Below, piece after piece: positions 54,873 to 63,109 of a stretch of 64,000 bases of DNA (the stretch's first letter is position 1; each line of letters opens with the position of its first letter). The stretch spans positions 7,251,071-7,315,070 of the forward strand of contig NZ_RRCN01000001.1 in NCBI RefSeq assembly GCF_003863965.1, written 5' to 3'. This stretch comes from Paenibacillus oralis (GTDB taxonomy: Bacteria; Bacillota; Bacilli; Paenibacillales; Paenibacillaceae). Below the pieces are notes generated by a model, which saw nothing but the letters and a program-made list of their open reading frames with translations, did no database searches and was not told the origin of the DNA. Position numbers and translations under genes: made by a program.

Positions 54873-57800
54873 CTATCTTAATGACCTCGTTTGGACGAGC
54901 GGCTCTTGAAGCGATAAAATTGAAGGGAAATCTTTATCTGAAGCAAGACGGAGCATTTGATATCCTATCCCGGATAGACCTAACCATAGTCCTTGAATGT
55001 TTGAGCACTTAGTGATACCTGTCAAGTACTCTCCTTTGCTCTGATAGTAATTTACAGCTTCCATTCCATATCCTCGGGCCAATTCAACCCATTCTGGCCG
55101 ATTCAAGTATTTTCCCGCTAGAAGTAATAATTCTAAGTTTCCAAGATCGCCATGGCATAAACAATGACTATTGCCAAAACCGTATCGAATCGTCGTCGCT
55201 ACTGCCTGTTCAATTTCGTTTGTAATTTGCTTGACTTGTGAAGATCGTAAAAATGGAAGACACATCGTCAAGCCAAGCCCGATTCCACTTGCTCCGTGAC
55301 ACCAATTAGCCAGGGTGGTACCAGCTTCGCAATCAACCCAATTCCCCCATTCACTCGAATAATGAGAACGAACATATTGAAGTGCATTTTCTGCTGTCTC
55401 ACGATAAGCTTCCTTTCCTGTGACCGCTGCAAGACGGAAAAGGGCCCAAGCAATTCCCATGCTTCCATGTCCTAAACCTACATAAACATCTGATAACACG
55501 CTTGACTGCCAAAAGTATCCTTTATCACTTTTTTGGGCATTTTTAAGCAAGTGATCTCCGTACATAGAGGCAATCTCAATCTCCTGCTCCGAACCACGCA
55601 TCTTTGATTCGTTGAGGAGGACATGAATAGCTCCAGCTGCCCCGCCAAGTAAATCATAGAATGTGTCCTGCTCTACACTTCTACTCAAATTGTCCAATAG
55701 ATTTAGACGATGCTGTTTCCATTCTTTATTTTCCCCCATTATATTTTCCAGTTGGGTGATAACATATAGTACGGAAGCCTGTCCATAAAAAGAAGATGGG
55801 AATTTAATGGTTATTGGGAATTTCTCTAACGTCGATTGAAATGCCGCCAAACTATATTTCTTAAAATGTTGTTTCTGCGTTATTCGATACAAATGTGCAA
55901 AAAAGAGCGAAATGCCGCCTGTACCATCAAATAAGCCCCCTCTTAGTCCAGACATACCTAGTTGCCCCAAATAATTAGGATTTAATCCTATCCAGGTCGC
56001 TGTCCGTTCGTTACGACTCAATATAGCTTCCTTTACCAGCTGTTCTCCTATTCTGATTGCTTCATTTAAAAATTGATCCGACTTAATAACCGACTCTTTG
56101 GTTGTATCCATATTAGCTGCCTCTGGTTCAACAGAGTGAATTTTTTTGCTTAAAGATGAACCTATAATAGATTCGGTAATCCATTTAGCGTATAATTCAA
56201 TTTTTTCAGGAGTCAGAGATAACAGCTTCTGTTTAGTATGATCCATGGCGGTTTCTTTAAAAACATTATCAATCTTTTGGTCACGGCTATCCCACAGATG
56301 ATGAGAGTCGGGGAACGAATAAAAATAAGGAATATCCCCTATACACAAATCCTTTATCTCTGAAGAAATAAGCCTATCGTCAAGGTAGGAAAACCACATT
56401 CTATCGAGCAAACGTTCATAGTCAAGGGCATCCCTTCCATAATCGGGATGTGTTAATTCTAGAAGAAAATTCATATAAAATTGGGAGGTTCGCAGAAGAA
56501 TACGTACTGGAACTTTAGAAAATATCTTTAATGGTCCATCGATGCTGAGCATTTCTTCTCTGTTCTCGATAAAGAAATAACAAATATCTTTATAGCCATT
56601 TACATAATCGGTTAAGTAATCAGCAGCTGATATAGTTGTACCGTTCAATGATGGTAAGTTGTGACTTGATGTAGTGATATGCCGCGCCCGAATATAGCGC
56701 ATATTATCAGTATTCATATCTACAACCTTTAACACATTGTAGGGAATTAATTGCTCTCTATCGTTTAGACCGCTTAACTCAATTCCCAATCCTTTTTCGT
56801 CCTGATGAAAAAGGATTGGTAAGAATGATGTCCCTATAGGAGAATTACGTATTGCAAATTGAGCTTCTACATCGGCTGAATCAGGAACATCTTGCTTTAC
56901 TTGGTTATGGAACAATGTCTCCAAGTCAATAAGCATTGGATGCTCTCCGCAAGCAATAATGTTTTCACTGTGGAAATCCGCACCTTCCAGGAGATGAACG
57001 ATTCCTAAGTAAGCACCTAATCGCCGATAAAAATTCCGAATCTGGTCCTTAGTCTCACATTGTTCGGCTCTCACAAAGGCTTCATATCCATACTCTTCTC
57101 GATCGATAATTGGGACTCCTTTAAACTCAGGATAAAACCTTTTACTATTTATCCAACTTAAAAAAGTGTGGAATGCATGAGAAACAGCCAGAGACTTGGG
57201 CTTATACATAAAAGTTTGACCAGATTTAAGTTGAAAGCGCATTACAGTTTTTCCGCCCTTGTGAGAATCTCCTAAATCAGCTTTTATCGCAATAAGAGGG
57301 CTTTCTTCTAGTTGGAATGTTTCTTTCAGCACCTTCCAATCCTGAATAAATCGTGTTATTGCTTCTTCTATGACGGTAACAAACATGATTGTCCGTTCCG
57401 AAAGTAATCGGGCAAACATAGCATACTCTAAAAAAAACAATCGAAGATTACCATTGTCAACCATATGTTTTTCTACAAAATTTGAGAACCGTTCTTCCGG
57501 AGTGTCGCCTTCCAGTTCCTGCATAGCCTTCGCAACATGTAATTCCAGGACAAAGGAACGCCCTGCTATTTTACATAACTGGGATGTTAAATGCGGTAGA
57601 ATTGATGATATTAAGAGGGAAGTATTTATATATTTTCCTTGTGCATCAATGGATGCCAATAAATTTTCCAACTTCATATTTGCCCATAACAAAAATGGTC
57701 TTACTAGAAGTTCGATCGAACGTTGTTCATTTTCTTTTATATTTATCTGGCAATTCAATTCCAAAGCTTCCTCTAGTACCATTAACCAATCTGCATTGTA

Positions 57801-58061
57801 ATCCATAATAGCTGGAAGACAGCTCTCGTTCCATTTTAAATCCTGTGTGGTCTGTATTAACGAACCAAAAATCAATTTATTAACTCCCAATGACTCGAGC
57901 TTAGCTTTTCTTTTCGCTTCTGTTTGAACTAGAGCAAACTGAAACCATTCCTCTAAAGCCGAATTACTTTGTTGCTGGGAAAAAGCACGGGTAATTTCAT
58001 GATTATGTAACAATTGCAACCGCTCATGTACAAAAAGTGAACGTAGAAATTGTTCTTTCAT
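54873..58061 (-). CDS. lanM: Type II lanthionine synthetase LanM
   Basis: LanM dehydrates Ser/Thr of the precursor and then adds Cys thiols to form (methyl)lanthionine rings. The 1062-residue protein has an N-terminal dehydratase domain with the kinase-like motifs VRAEQCETKDQIRNFYRRLG, LLEGADFHSENIIACGEH and MLIDLETLFH. The C-terminal LanC-like cyclase has GLFDGTGGISLFFAHLYRIT and the zinc ligands in NWCHGASGIGLGL (Cys about 921) and LCHGDLGNLELLL (Cys-His about 969-970). All key residues look intact. ATG at 58061 follows AAGGAG; GTG at 58073 abuts that site. The gene is A+T-rich, lies directly downstream of lanA and is probably co-transcribed through a hairpin. Confidence 0.96.
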   Translation of the reverse strand: MKEQFLRSLFVHERLQLLHNHEITRAFSQQQSNSALEEWFQFALVQTEAKRKAKLESLGVNKLIFGSLIQTTQDLKWNESCLPAIMDYNADWLMVLEEALELNCQINIKENEQRSIELLVRPFLLWANMKLENLLASIDAQGKYINTSLLISSILPHLTSQLCKIAGRSFVLELHVAKAMQELEGDTPEERFSNFVEKHMVDNGNLRLFFLEYAMFARLLSERTIMFVTVIEEAITRFIQDWKVLKETFQLEESPLIAIKADLGDSHKGGKTVMRFQLKSGQTFMYKPKSLAVSHAFHTFLSWINSKRFYPEFKGVPIIDREEYGYEAFVRAEQCETKDQIRNFYRRLGAYLGIVHLLEGADFHSENIIACGEHPMLIDLETLFHNQVKQDVPDSADVEAQFAIRNSPIGTSFLPILFHQDEKGLGIELSGLNDREQLIPYNVLKVVDMNTDNMRYIRARHITTSSHNLPSLNGTTISAADYLTDYVNGYKDICYFFIENREEMLSIDGPLKIFSKVPVRILLRTSQFYMNFLLELTHPDYGRDALDYERLLDRMWFSYLDDRLISSEIKDLCIGDIPYFYSFPDSHHLWDSRDQKIDNVFKETAMDHTKQKLLSLTPEKIELYAKWITESIIGSSLSKKIHSVEPEAANMDTTKESVIKSDQFLNEAIRIGEQLVKEAILSRNERTATWIGLNPNYLGQLGMSGLRGGLFDGTGGISLFFAHLYRITQKQHFKKYSLAAFQSTLEKFPITIKFPSSFYGQASVLYVITQLENIMGENKEWKQHRLNLLDNLSRSVEQDTFYDLLGGAAGAIHVLLNESKMRGSEQEIEIASMYGDHLLKNAQKSDKGYFWQSSVLSDVYVGLGHGSMGIAWALFRLAAVTGKEAYRETAENALQYVRSHYSSEWGNWVDCEAGTTLANWCHGASGIGLGLTMCLPFLRSSQVKQITNEIEQAVATTIRYGFGNSHCLCHGDLGNLELLLLAGKYLNRPEWVELARGYGMEAVNYYQSKGEYLTGITKCSNIQGLWLGLSGIGYQMLRLASDKDFPSILSLQEPLVQTRSLR

Positions 58062-58099
58062 ATAAGCGCTCACTCCTTATTTAAATAATAATAAAGATG

Positions 58100-58122
58100 G
58101 GGTACGTAATTAATACGTACCC
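58100..58122 (-). terminator. Hairpin between lanA and lanM (partial terminator/attenuator)
   Basis: A perfect stem GGGTACGT / ACGTACCC lies 20 bases after the lanA stop, with a loose T-rich tail. In lantibiotic operons such hairpins let the peptide gene be made in excess over the enzyme gene. Confidence 0.6.
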
Positions 58123-58141
58123 TCCTAGTAGCCTATTTACC

Positions 58142-58354
58142 TTAGTGCACTGTTGTAGGGAAACAAAATAATCCTGTAATAATGGTAATTGGAATAGTAA
58201 TAGTCGGAGTAGCTTGAGGTTCAACCAGACCGCCGTGAACTCTTGCCAATTCTTCCGCACCTACTTCTACCAGAGCGTCACCAGCAGGATGAACAATATC
58301 CACAGTGCGGAAGTTAGGATTCTTCCAAGCCTTTACCAAATCTTGCGTTGTCAT
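58142..58354 (-). CDS. lanA: Type II lanthipeptide precursor, mersacidin/lichenicidin-like leader, one-Cys core
   Basis: A 70-residue precursor. The leader (residues 1-42) has the family pattern: LVKAWKNPNFR, the HPAG motif, EVGAEELARVHGG, with cleavage expected after GG at 42. The 28-residue core begins LVEPQATPTITIPITIITG and ends LFCFPTTVH. It contains seven Thr, no Ser and one Cys (core position 22), so only one intramolecular methyllanthionine ring is possible and up to six Thr could become dehydrobutyrine. ATG at 58354 lies 7 bases after AAAGGAGG. LanM is downstream; regulator and exporter are divergent. No second precursor was found. Confidence 0.9.
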   Translation of the reverse strand: MTTQDLVKAWKNPNFRTVDIVHPAGDALVEVGAEELARVHGGLVEPQATPTITIPITIITGLFCFPTTVH

Positions 58355-58589
58355 ATAGCAACCTCCTTTCATTTATTTTTTTACTTCTATTCTAATATAT
58401 TACAAAAAGAGTTTTATTTGCACTTCATAAAGCTGCAGAAACGTCTTTGACAAAAAAAGAAAATAGTTGGATAATTATTATTACAAGTAAATAATGGTAT
58501 TATTATCTATTTTGTCATATACAATTTTTAAATTTCGACAAAGCTTTTTCTTTAAATTTATCCATAGCTCTATAGGAGGTTGAAAGGGG
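58355..58589. promoter_or_regulatory. Divergent control region of lanA and the lan regulator
   Basis: Very A+T-rich spacer holding both promoters. It includes the dyad AATAAT-GGT-ATTATT at 58490-58504, a candidate site for the LuxR-type protein. On the minus strand TGCAAA, 17 bases, TATATT (around 58420-58393) could drive lanA. No box is certain. Confidence 0.4.
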
Positions 58590-58865
58590 TTGGCAAAATT
58601 ATCTTGTAGAGAACAAGAAGTCGCAATTCTTGTGGCACAAGGACTTAAAGATAGCGAGATATCAAAGACGTTAGGTATAAGTATGCGACGTACCGGTGAA
58701 ATTGTAGCTTCTATTAAACACAAATGGAATATTAAAACAAGAGCGGAACTTGCGATAGTCGCCCATCATTTTGGGCTAGTCTGCATAACGACTAATTTGG
58801 AGGTGATTCCAGCTGAACATATTCAAAAAAAAGATTCCCTTCATCGAACAGATGGAACACAGTGA
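58590..58865 (+). CDS. Stand-alone LuxR/GerE-type HTH regulator of the lanthipeptide cluster
   Basis: A 91-residue protein that is almost only a LuxR-type DNA-binding domain: LSCREQEVAILVAQGLKDSE, ISKTLGISMRRTGEIVASIK, HKWNIKTRAELAIVAHHFGL. There is no receiver or sensor domain, as in GerE. TTG at 58590 follows AGGAGG (58574-58579) and AAAGGGG. The last 53 bases overlap the start of lanT, so the two are translated together. It probably activates or represses lanA and itself through the shared upstream region; direction of control is unknown. Confidence 0.8.
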   Translation: MAKLSCREQEVAILVAQGLKDSEISKTLGISMRRTGEIVASIKHKWNIKTRAELAIVAHHFGLVCITTNLEVIPAEHIQKKDSLHRTDGTQ

Positions 58866-60969
58866 ATGCGGCCTGGCTTGTCTAGCAATGATATTGGGTT
58901 ATTATGGGTACAATACAACTCTACCGGAAATACGTAAAAGATTTGGGGAAGCCCCCTCTGGAGTAAACATGCATCAACTTCAAATGATGGCTCTTGAATA
59001 TAAATTGGAATGTAAAGGATACAAGATAACTACAGAGCAACTAGATCGTATGAAGCCCCCTCTTATTTTGTTTTGGGACAATAATCATTTTGTTGTGATG
59101 GAAAAATTCAGGAAATATAAGGTGAGCATACTAGATCCGGCTAAAGGACGGTACGGAATTAGTATAAAAGAATTGGGTGAAAAATTTTCTGGTTTTGTTC
59201 TTTCACTTGTCCCCGGAGATCTTTTTACACCGAAAAAAAGGAAGAAAGAGTTTTTTTTTATTTTGTCCGTGCTCAAAGGATGGAAACTGCTTTTTTCTAT
59301 CATTCTTGTAGCCTTGTTCTTACAGGCTATGGGAGTATTCATTCCTCAATTAACACAGTGGTTCATAGATGACGTAATAGGAGGACAACGTCAAAATTTA
59401 TTGTTTCCATTTAGTATTGCTATCGTTCTATTATTTTTATATATTTTGGGATTTCATTGTTTAAGAGGATGGCTTATTGCAAAGCTGCAGTCCAAAATAG
59501 ATACAACGATGATGACACAATATATTGGACGACTTTTTATGCTCCCTTATAACTTTTTTGAAAATCGAAAGGGAGGCGAACTTGTTTTTCGAGCAAATTC
59601 TAATATCCTAATCCGAAATGTTCTTTCAAACCGTGTTGTTTCTATTATAATAGACTGCCTTTCTTTTATCACCTTTGCAGCATTAATGCTGAACAACATG
59701 GTTAATATGGGTATAATTGTTATTACTATAGGAATTTTCATGCTTGGATTTATTTTTTTAAGTTCATACATTTCGCAAAGATTATCCCGTCAGGAAGTTT
59801 CAACTCAAACTGAACTGTACGGATTTTTATCCGAAAATATTCAGAATATTACTGATTTGAAATTATTAGGAGCAGAAAGGGATGCGATTGCAAAATGGAA
59901 GTCAATCTTTGAAAAGCAATTAAAAGCAACTGAAAAGCGAAACGTTTGGACATCGATATTAAGCTCCAATTCGGTTAGTATTCAATTGACACTCCCCTTA
60001 TTTGTACTATGGCCAGGGGCTTATTACGTACTTGAAGGTAATGCAACCTTAGGAAGTTTAATGGGTTTTCAAGCATTGGCTGCCTCTTTTATAGTTCCTA
60101 TTGTTTCTTTGGGGCAAACCTATTCTGATATTGTGAATGTTCGAACCTATATTCAAAGATTACAAGATGTTATTGAAAGTCCGCCTGAATATACAGGAGA
60201 AAAGGTACCTTCAATATCTTTTCAAGGCCATGTTGAATTTTGTGATGTTTCCTTTAAATACAATAAATATGGTAATGAAGTTCTAAAGAATATTTCTCTC
60301 ATTGTACGTCCGGGTGAACGGTTAGCTATTGTTGGCACGTCGGGATCTGGAAAAAGCACACTCGCAAAATTGTTGCTTGGTCTATATGAACCAACCGAAG
60401 GTTTTATCAAAATCGATGGAACAATGTTACATCTATGGAATAAGCAAGAGCTTCGAAAACGAATTAGTTCCGTGGTACAAGAATCTCGTTTATTTAATTC
60501 AACTATCGCAGATAATATAAGAATGCATCACAACGATATTACGTTGGACATGATTGTTCAAGCTACGAAACAAGCAGCCATTCACGATGACATTATGAAG
60601 CTTCCACTTGGTTATCAAACAATGGTATCCGAAAACGGATTTAATTTTTCTGGAGGTCAAAGACAAAGGCTTCTCCTCGCACGTGCATTGTTATATCAAC
60701 CTAAAATCCTTGTACTGGATGAAGCAACCAGTTCGTTGGATTCGACTTCGGAACATCTTATTTGTGACTCTTTAAGTCATATTCAATGTACTCAGATTAT
60801 TATTGCTCATCGCTTAAGTACTGTTCGACATGCTGATCGTATCGTAGTTCTTGATAATGGGCAAATAATTGAGGAAGGAAGCCATCGGGAATTGTTATAT
60901 TTAAAAGGGCAATATTACAATCTCTATACTTTACAGGAAGAAAAGCATTCATTCTCACCAATTTCTTGA
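58813..60969 (+). CDS. lanT: LanT: C39 peptidase-ABC exporter of the lanthipeptide, CTG start
   Basis: LanT cuts the leader after Gly-Gly and exports the core. The N-terminal C39 peptidase has the oxyanion Gln and catalytic Cys in FIEQMEHSECGLACLAMIL, the His in NNHFVVMEKF and the Asp in SILDPAKGRYG. Six spans follow, then the ATPase with Walker A GTSGSGKST, signature NFSGGQRQRLLLARAL and Walker B ILVLDEATSSLDS. The first in-frame ATG (58852) would remove the essential Gln. CTG at 58813, nine bases after a perfect GGAGGTGAT, restores LNIFKKKIPFIEQ; an in-frame TGA lies just upstream, so no earlier start exists. About 718 residues. Confidence 0.92.
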   Translation: MNIFKKKIPFIEQMEHSECGLACLAMILGYYGYNTTLPEIRKRFGEAPSGVNMHQLQMMALEYKLECKGYKITTEQLDRMKPPLILFWDNNHFVVMEKFRKYKVSILDPAKGRYGISIKELGEKFSGFVLSLVPGDLFTPKKRKKEFFFILSVLKGWKLLFSIILVALFLQAMGVFIPQLTQWFIDDVIGGQRQNLLFPFSIAIVLLFLYILGFHCLRGWLIAKLQSKIDTTMMTQYIGRLFMLPYNFFENRKGGELVFRANSNILIRNVLSNRVVSIIIDCLSFITFAALMLNNMVNMGIIVITIGIFMLGFIFLSSYISQRLSRQEVSTQTELYGFLSENIQNITDLKLLGAERDAIAKWKSIFEKQLKATEKRNVWTSILSSNSVSIQLTLPLFVLWPGAYYVLEGNATLGSLMGFQALAASFIVPIVSLGQTYSDIVNVRTYIQRLQDVIESPPEYTGEKVPSISFQGHVEFCDVSFKYNKYGNEVLKNISLIVRPGERLAIVGTSGSGKSTLAKLLLGLYEPTEGFIKIDGTMLHLWNKQELRKRISSVVQESRLFNSTIADNIRMHHNDITLDMIVQATKQAAIHDDIMKLPLGYQTMVSENGFNFSGGQRQRLLLARALLYQPKILVLDEATSSLDSTSEHLICDSLSHIQCTQIIIAHRLSTVRHADRIVVLDNGQIIEEGSHRELLYLKGQYYNLYTLQEEKHSFSPIS

Positions 60970-61270
60970 CAGGAGAAAGATTAGAATGAGTTCAAGTTTT
61001 AAGCTTTACGCATCCGTTTATCTCATTCGCATCAAGTATATTTCATGGCGCGATATCGTTTTAACGCTATTTCTCCTTCTTTTGCTGCTCCGCGGGACAT
61101 ATCAATTCACTACGATGTTAGCCGATAAGGGCTTCTCATCCACATTTATAACGGGCTGCTGGGGGCTAATAGGGATGACCGTTGGAATTGGTCTGTTTGC
61201 CGGGAACCTGATGATGGCGGAAATGCGCTTCTTATGGTCGCTTGGACGAGGGGCTCGTTTTTTAACGTCA
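60939..61270 (+). repeat. Right copy of the direct repeat flanking the lanthipeptide cluster
   Basis: Covers the last codons of lanT, the 16-base gap and the first ~95 codons of the permease gene; its partner is 53800-54135. The repeats are in the same orientation, about 7.1 kb apart. Confidence 0.85.
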
Positions 61271-62287
61271 TATATGATCTGGAAAAAGTCCCCCTTTGTT
61301 CTTGTGCTTGTTTGGATGCTGCTGGGTCAATTGCTTTGGTCACCGTCATATAGTTTTGGACAAGCATTCCTAATGCTGTTGCTCGGACTCTCTTATGCAG
61401 AACTCGGTGTCTATTGCTTTGTGGTGCTTTCGGGAATGGCAAGAGAGCGAAAAGCCGGATCGCTATCGTTAGCCTTGCTGTTATTGACAGTATTGGCGCT
61501 TAATATTTCATTGATGATGATGCCCATGATGCCTACGGTTCGGCTGATTGTTGCAATAGTCGTTACCTTGCTGCAATACATCGCCGCTTTTCAAGCGTCA
61601 CGCTTCTCCTGGCCGCAAATGATAAGCGCAGCTCCGCCGGCTGAATCCGGCGCCAAACGGCATATCTTGTCCCGCTATCCGTTACTTCGTAAAGAGGTTT
61701 ATTTTCTAACCCGCTTCAAAGATATGTTTCCTTTTCTTATTACCGTTTGTTTATTACAGCTCTTTACCTACTATTCGGCAGTTGATACCCCGATAGTTGT
61801 CCCGGTAGGTGCAGCCTTGATGGTCTGGCTAGTCAGCGACGTTTGGATTATAAGAAGCTTCGCTGCCGAAGGCAGAGGTATAGCACTATACACCGTTACC
61901 TTGGATGCCTGGCATAGAGGGTTATGGGCAAAATGGCTTTTTTATGGGACAGTAGGCACAAGTTTGTTCATCGTTCATACCTTAATCTGGGGATTTCGTT
62001 TAGACTGGACTTGGACGGTATGGTCGTTTTTCGAGTTATTAGCGCAGTGCCTGCTGCTTACTTCCACGTTAGTATCATTCAGTTTGCTGGTTGGATATTA
62101 CTTTACAACTCAAGGACGTATTTCGCTGCCCGCTCAGCTTTTAATTACAATCTGCATGTTTTTGTTCATCTATTTACACCAAGCGAATCTAGTATTATTC
62201 ATAATCGTCTCAATAACTATACAACTTGGATTTTATCGACTTTTACGCCAGGTACCTAAAAGTCTTCCCGGCAAGTTTTCTATATAA
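60986..62287 (+). CDS. ABC exporter permease of the lanthipeptide cluster
   Basis: A 433-residue integral membrane protein with about ten hydrophobic segments (for example IVLTLFLLLLLLRGTYQF, SLALLLLTVLALNISLMMMP and LLLTSTLVSFSLLVGYYF) and a central basic loop (AKRHILSRYPLLRKEVYFLT). Layout resembles ABC-2/EcsB-like export permeases. With the ATPase directly downstream it forms a two-gene exporter, 16 bases after lanT, so self-protection against the product (a LanFE-like role) is likely. Its G+C content is higher than that of lanT, closer to the backbone. Confidence 0.75.
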   Translation: MSSSFKLYASVYLIRIKYISWRDIVLTLFLLLLLLRGTYQFTTMLADKGFSSTFITGCWGLIGMTVGIGLFAGNLMMAEMRFLWSLGRGARFLTSYMIWKKSPFVLVLVWMLLGQLLWSPSYSFGQAFLMLLLGLSYAELGVYCFVVLSGMARERKAGSLSLALLLLTVLALNISLMMMPMMPTVRLIVAIVVTLLQYIAAFQASRFSWPQMISAAPPAESGAKRHILSRYPLLRKEVYFLTRFKDMFPFLITVCLLQLFTYYSAVDTPIVVPVGAALMVWLVSDVWIIRSFAAEGRGIALYTVTLDAWHRGLWAKWLFYGTVGTSLFIVHTLIWGFRLDWTWTVWSFFELLAQCLLLTSTLVSFSLLVGYYFTTQGRISLPAQLLITICMFLFIYLHQANLVLFIIVSITIQLGFYRLLRQVPKSLPGKFSI

Positions 62288-62303
62288 GGAGAGATCAAAT
62301 AAG

Positions 62304-63011
62304 ATGCAGACAAGCTTAGCGCTGTCCTTGCAACTGCAGCAAGTCAGCTATGCTTACGAAGATAAACGCATCCTGCATGGCATCGACTGGACCCTACAGG
62401 GGGGAGAAATTACGGTACTGCTCGGTCCCAACGGCGCAGGTAAGACGACGCTGTTGCATTTGTTGGCCGGGATGAAGCCGGCCCAGCAAGGCAGCATTTT
62501 GCTAAACCAGCAAGCAGTTCATTGGCAGGACCAACAATATAAAAAACGCATCGGCTATATGATGGAGTTTCCGTTTCAGTATCCGTTCTTGACCTTAATC
62601 GAAATGATGCGGCTTATCGGCCAACTGCGCCACGTCTCCCCTGATCAACTGGAGGATCGAATACGGCACTGGCTCAAGCATTTTACATTGGAACCGTACA
62701 GCAACTACGCGATTGGCGCTTTGTCCCAAGGAACTGCAAGGCGGGTCGCACTGGCATCCACATTGCTGCACGAACCGGATATCCTTCTTTTAGATGAGCC
62801 GACCAACGGACTTGACCCAGATCAAGTCATAATCGTACGCGATACATTGCAGCAATACTGTGCCCGAGGTGCTCTCATCCTGTTATCCACTCATATTATC
62901 GGGCTAGCGGAAAAACTGGCGAATCAAGCCGCTATATTGCGAAATGGCCGTATTGTATATGCCGGCAAATTTACGGGGGATCTGGAGAGTCTATACGTGG
63001 CAAATAAATAA
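62304..63011 (+). CDS. ABC exporter ATPase of the lanthipeptide cluster
   Basis: A 235-residue ATPase: Walker A LLGPNGAGKTTLLHLLAGM (about 36-54), Q-loop YMMEFPFQYPFLTLIE, signature ALSQGTARRVALASTL, Walker B ILLLDEPTNGLDPDQ, switch His LLSTHIIGLAEKL. The signature reads LSQGT where most have LSGGQ, as is common in export ATPases of the CcmA/LanF kind. ATG at 62304 lies 12 bases after AAGGAG; a longer frame to 62226 would overlap the permease gene. Pairs with the preceding permease. Confidence 0.85.
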   Translation: MQTSLALSLQLQQVSYAYEDKRILHGIDWTLQGGEITVLLGPNGAGKTTLLHLLAGMKPAQQGSILLNQQAVHWQDQQYKKRIGYMMEFPFQYPFLTLIEMMRLIGQLRHVSPDQLEDRIRHWLKHFTLEPYSNYAIGALSQGTARRVALASTLLHEPDILLLDEPTNGLDPDQVIIVRDTLQQYCARGALILLSTHIIGLAEKLANQAAILRNGRIVYAGKFTGDLESLYVANK

Positions 63012-63032
63012 CCTGCTGCTTAAATCAGTAAT

Positions 63033-63053
63033 AGCCACCGGCCTAGCCGGTGG
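63033..63053 (+). terminator. Hairpin ending the exporter operon
   Basis: GCCACCGG-CCTAG-CCGGTGGC, a perfect stem 20 bases after the ATPase stop; the T run is weak. Confidence 0.55.
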
Positions 63054-63109
63054 CTTCCACCAGGCCTAAAAGGGCTATAGTACAAGCAAGCGCCTCAAAT
63101 GCGCATTGA

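Noticed and set aside
54768..54908. Plus-strand frame ending at 54908 with protein-like composition
   Set aside because: Short, no start codon with a ribosome site, and it runs into the lanM coding end on the other strand.
58481..58723. Second lanthipeptide precursor candidate on the minus strand
   Set aside because: It is the reverse of the regulator gene; no leader motif, no GG site and a poor start.
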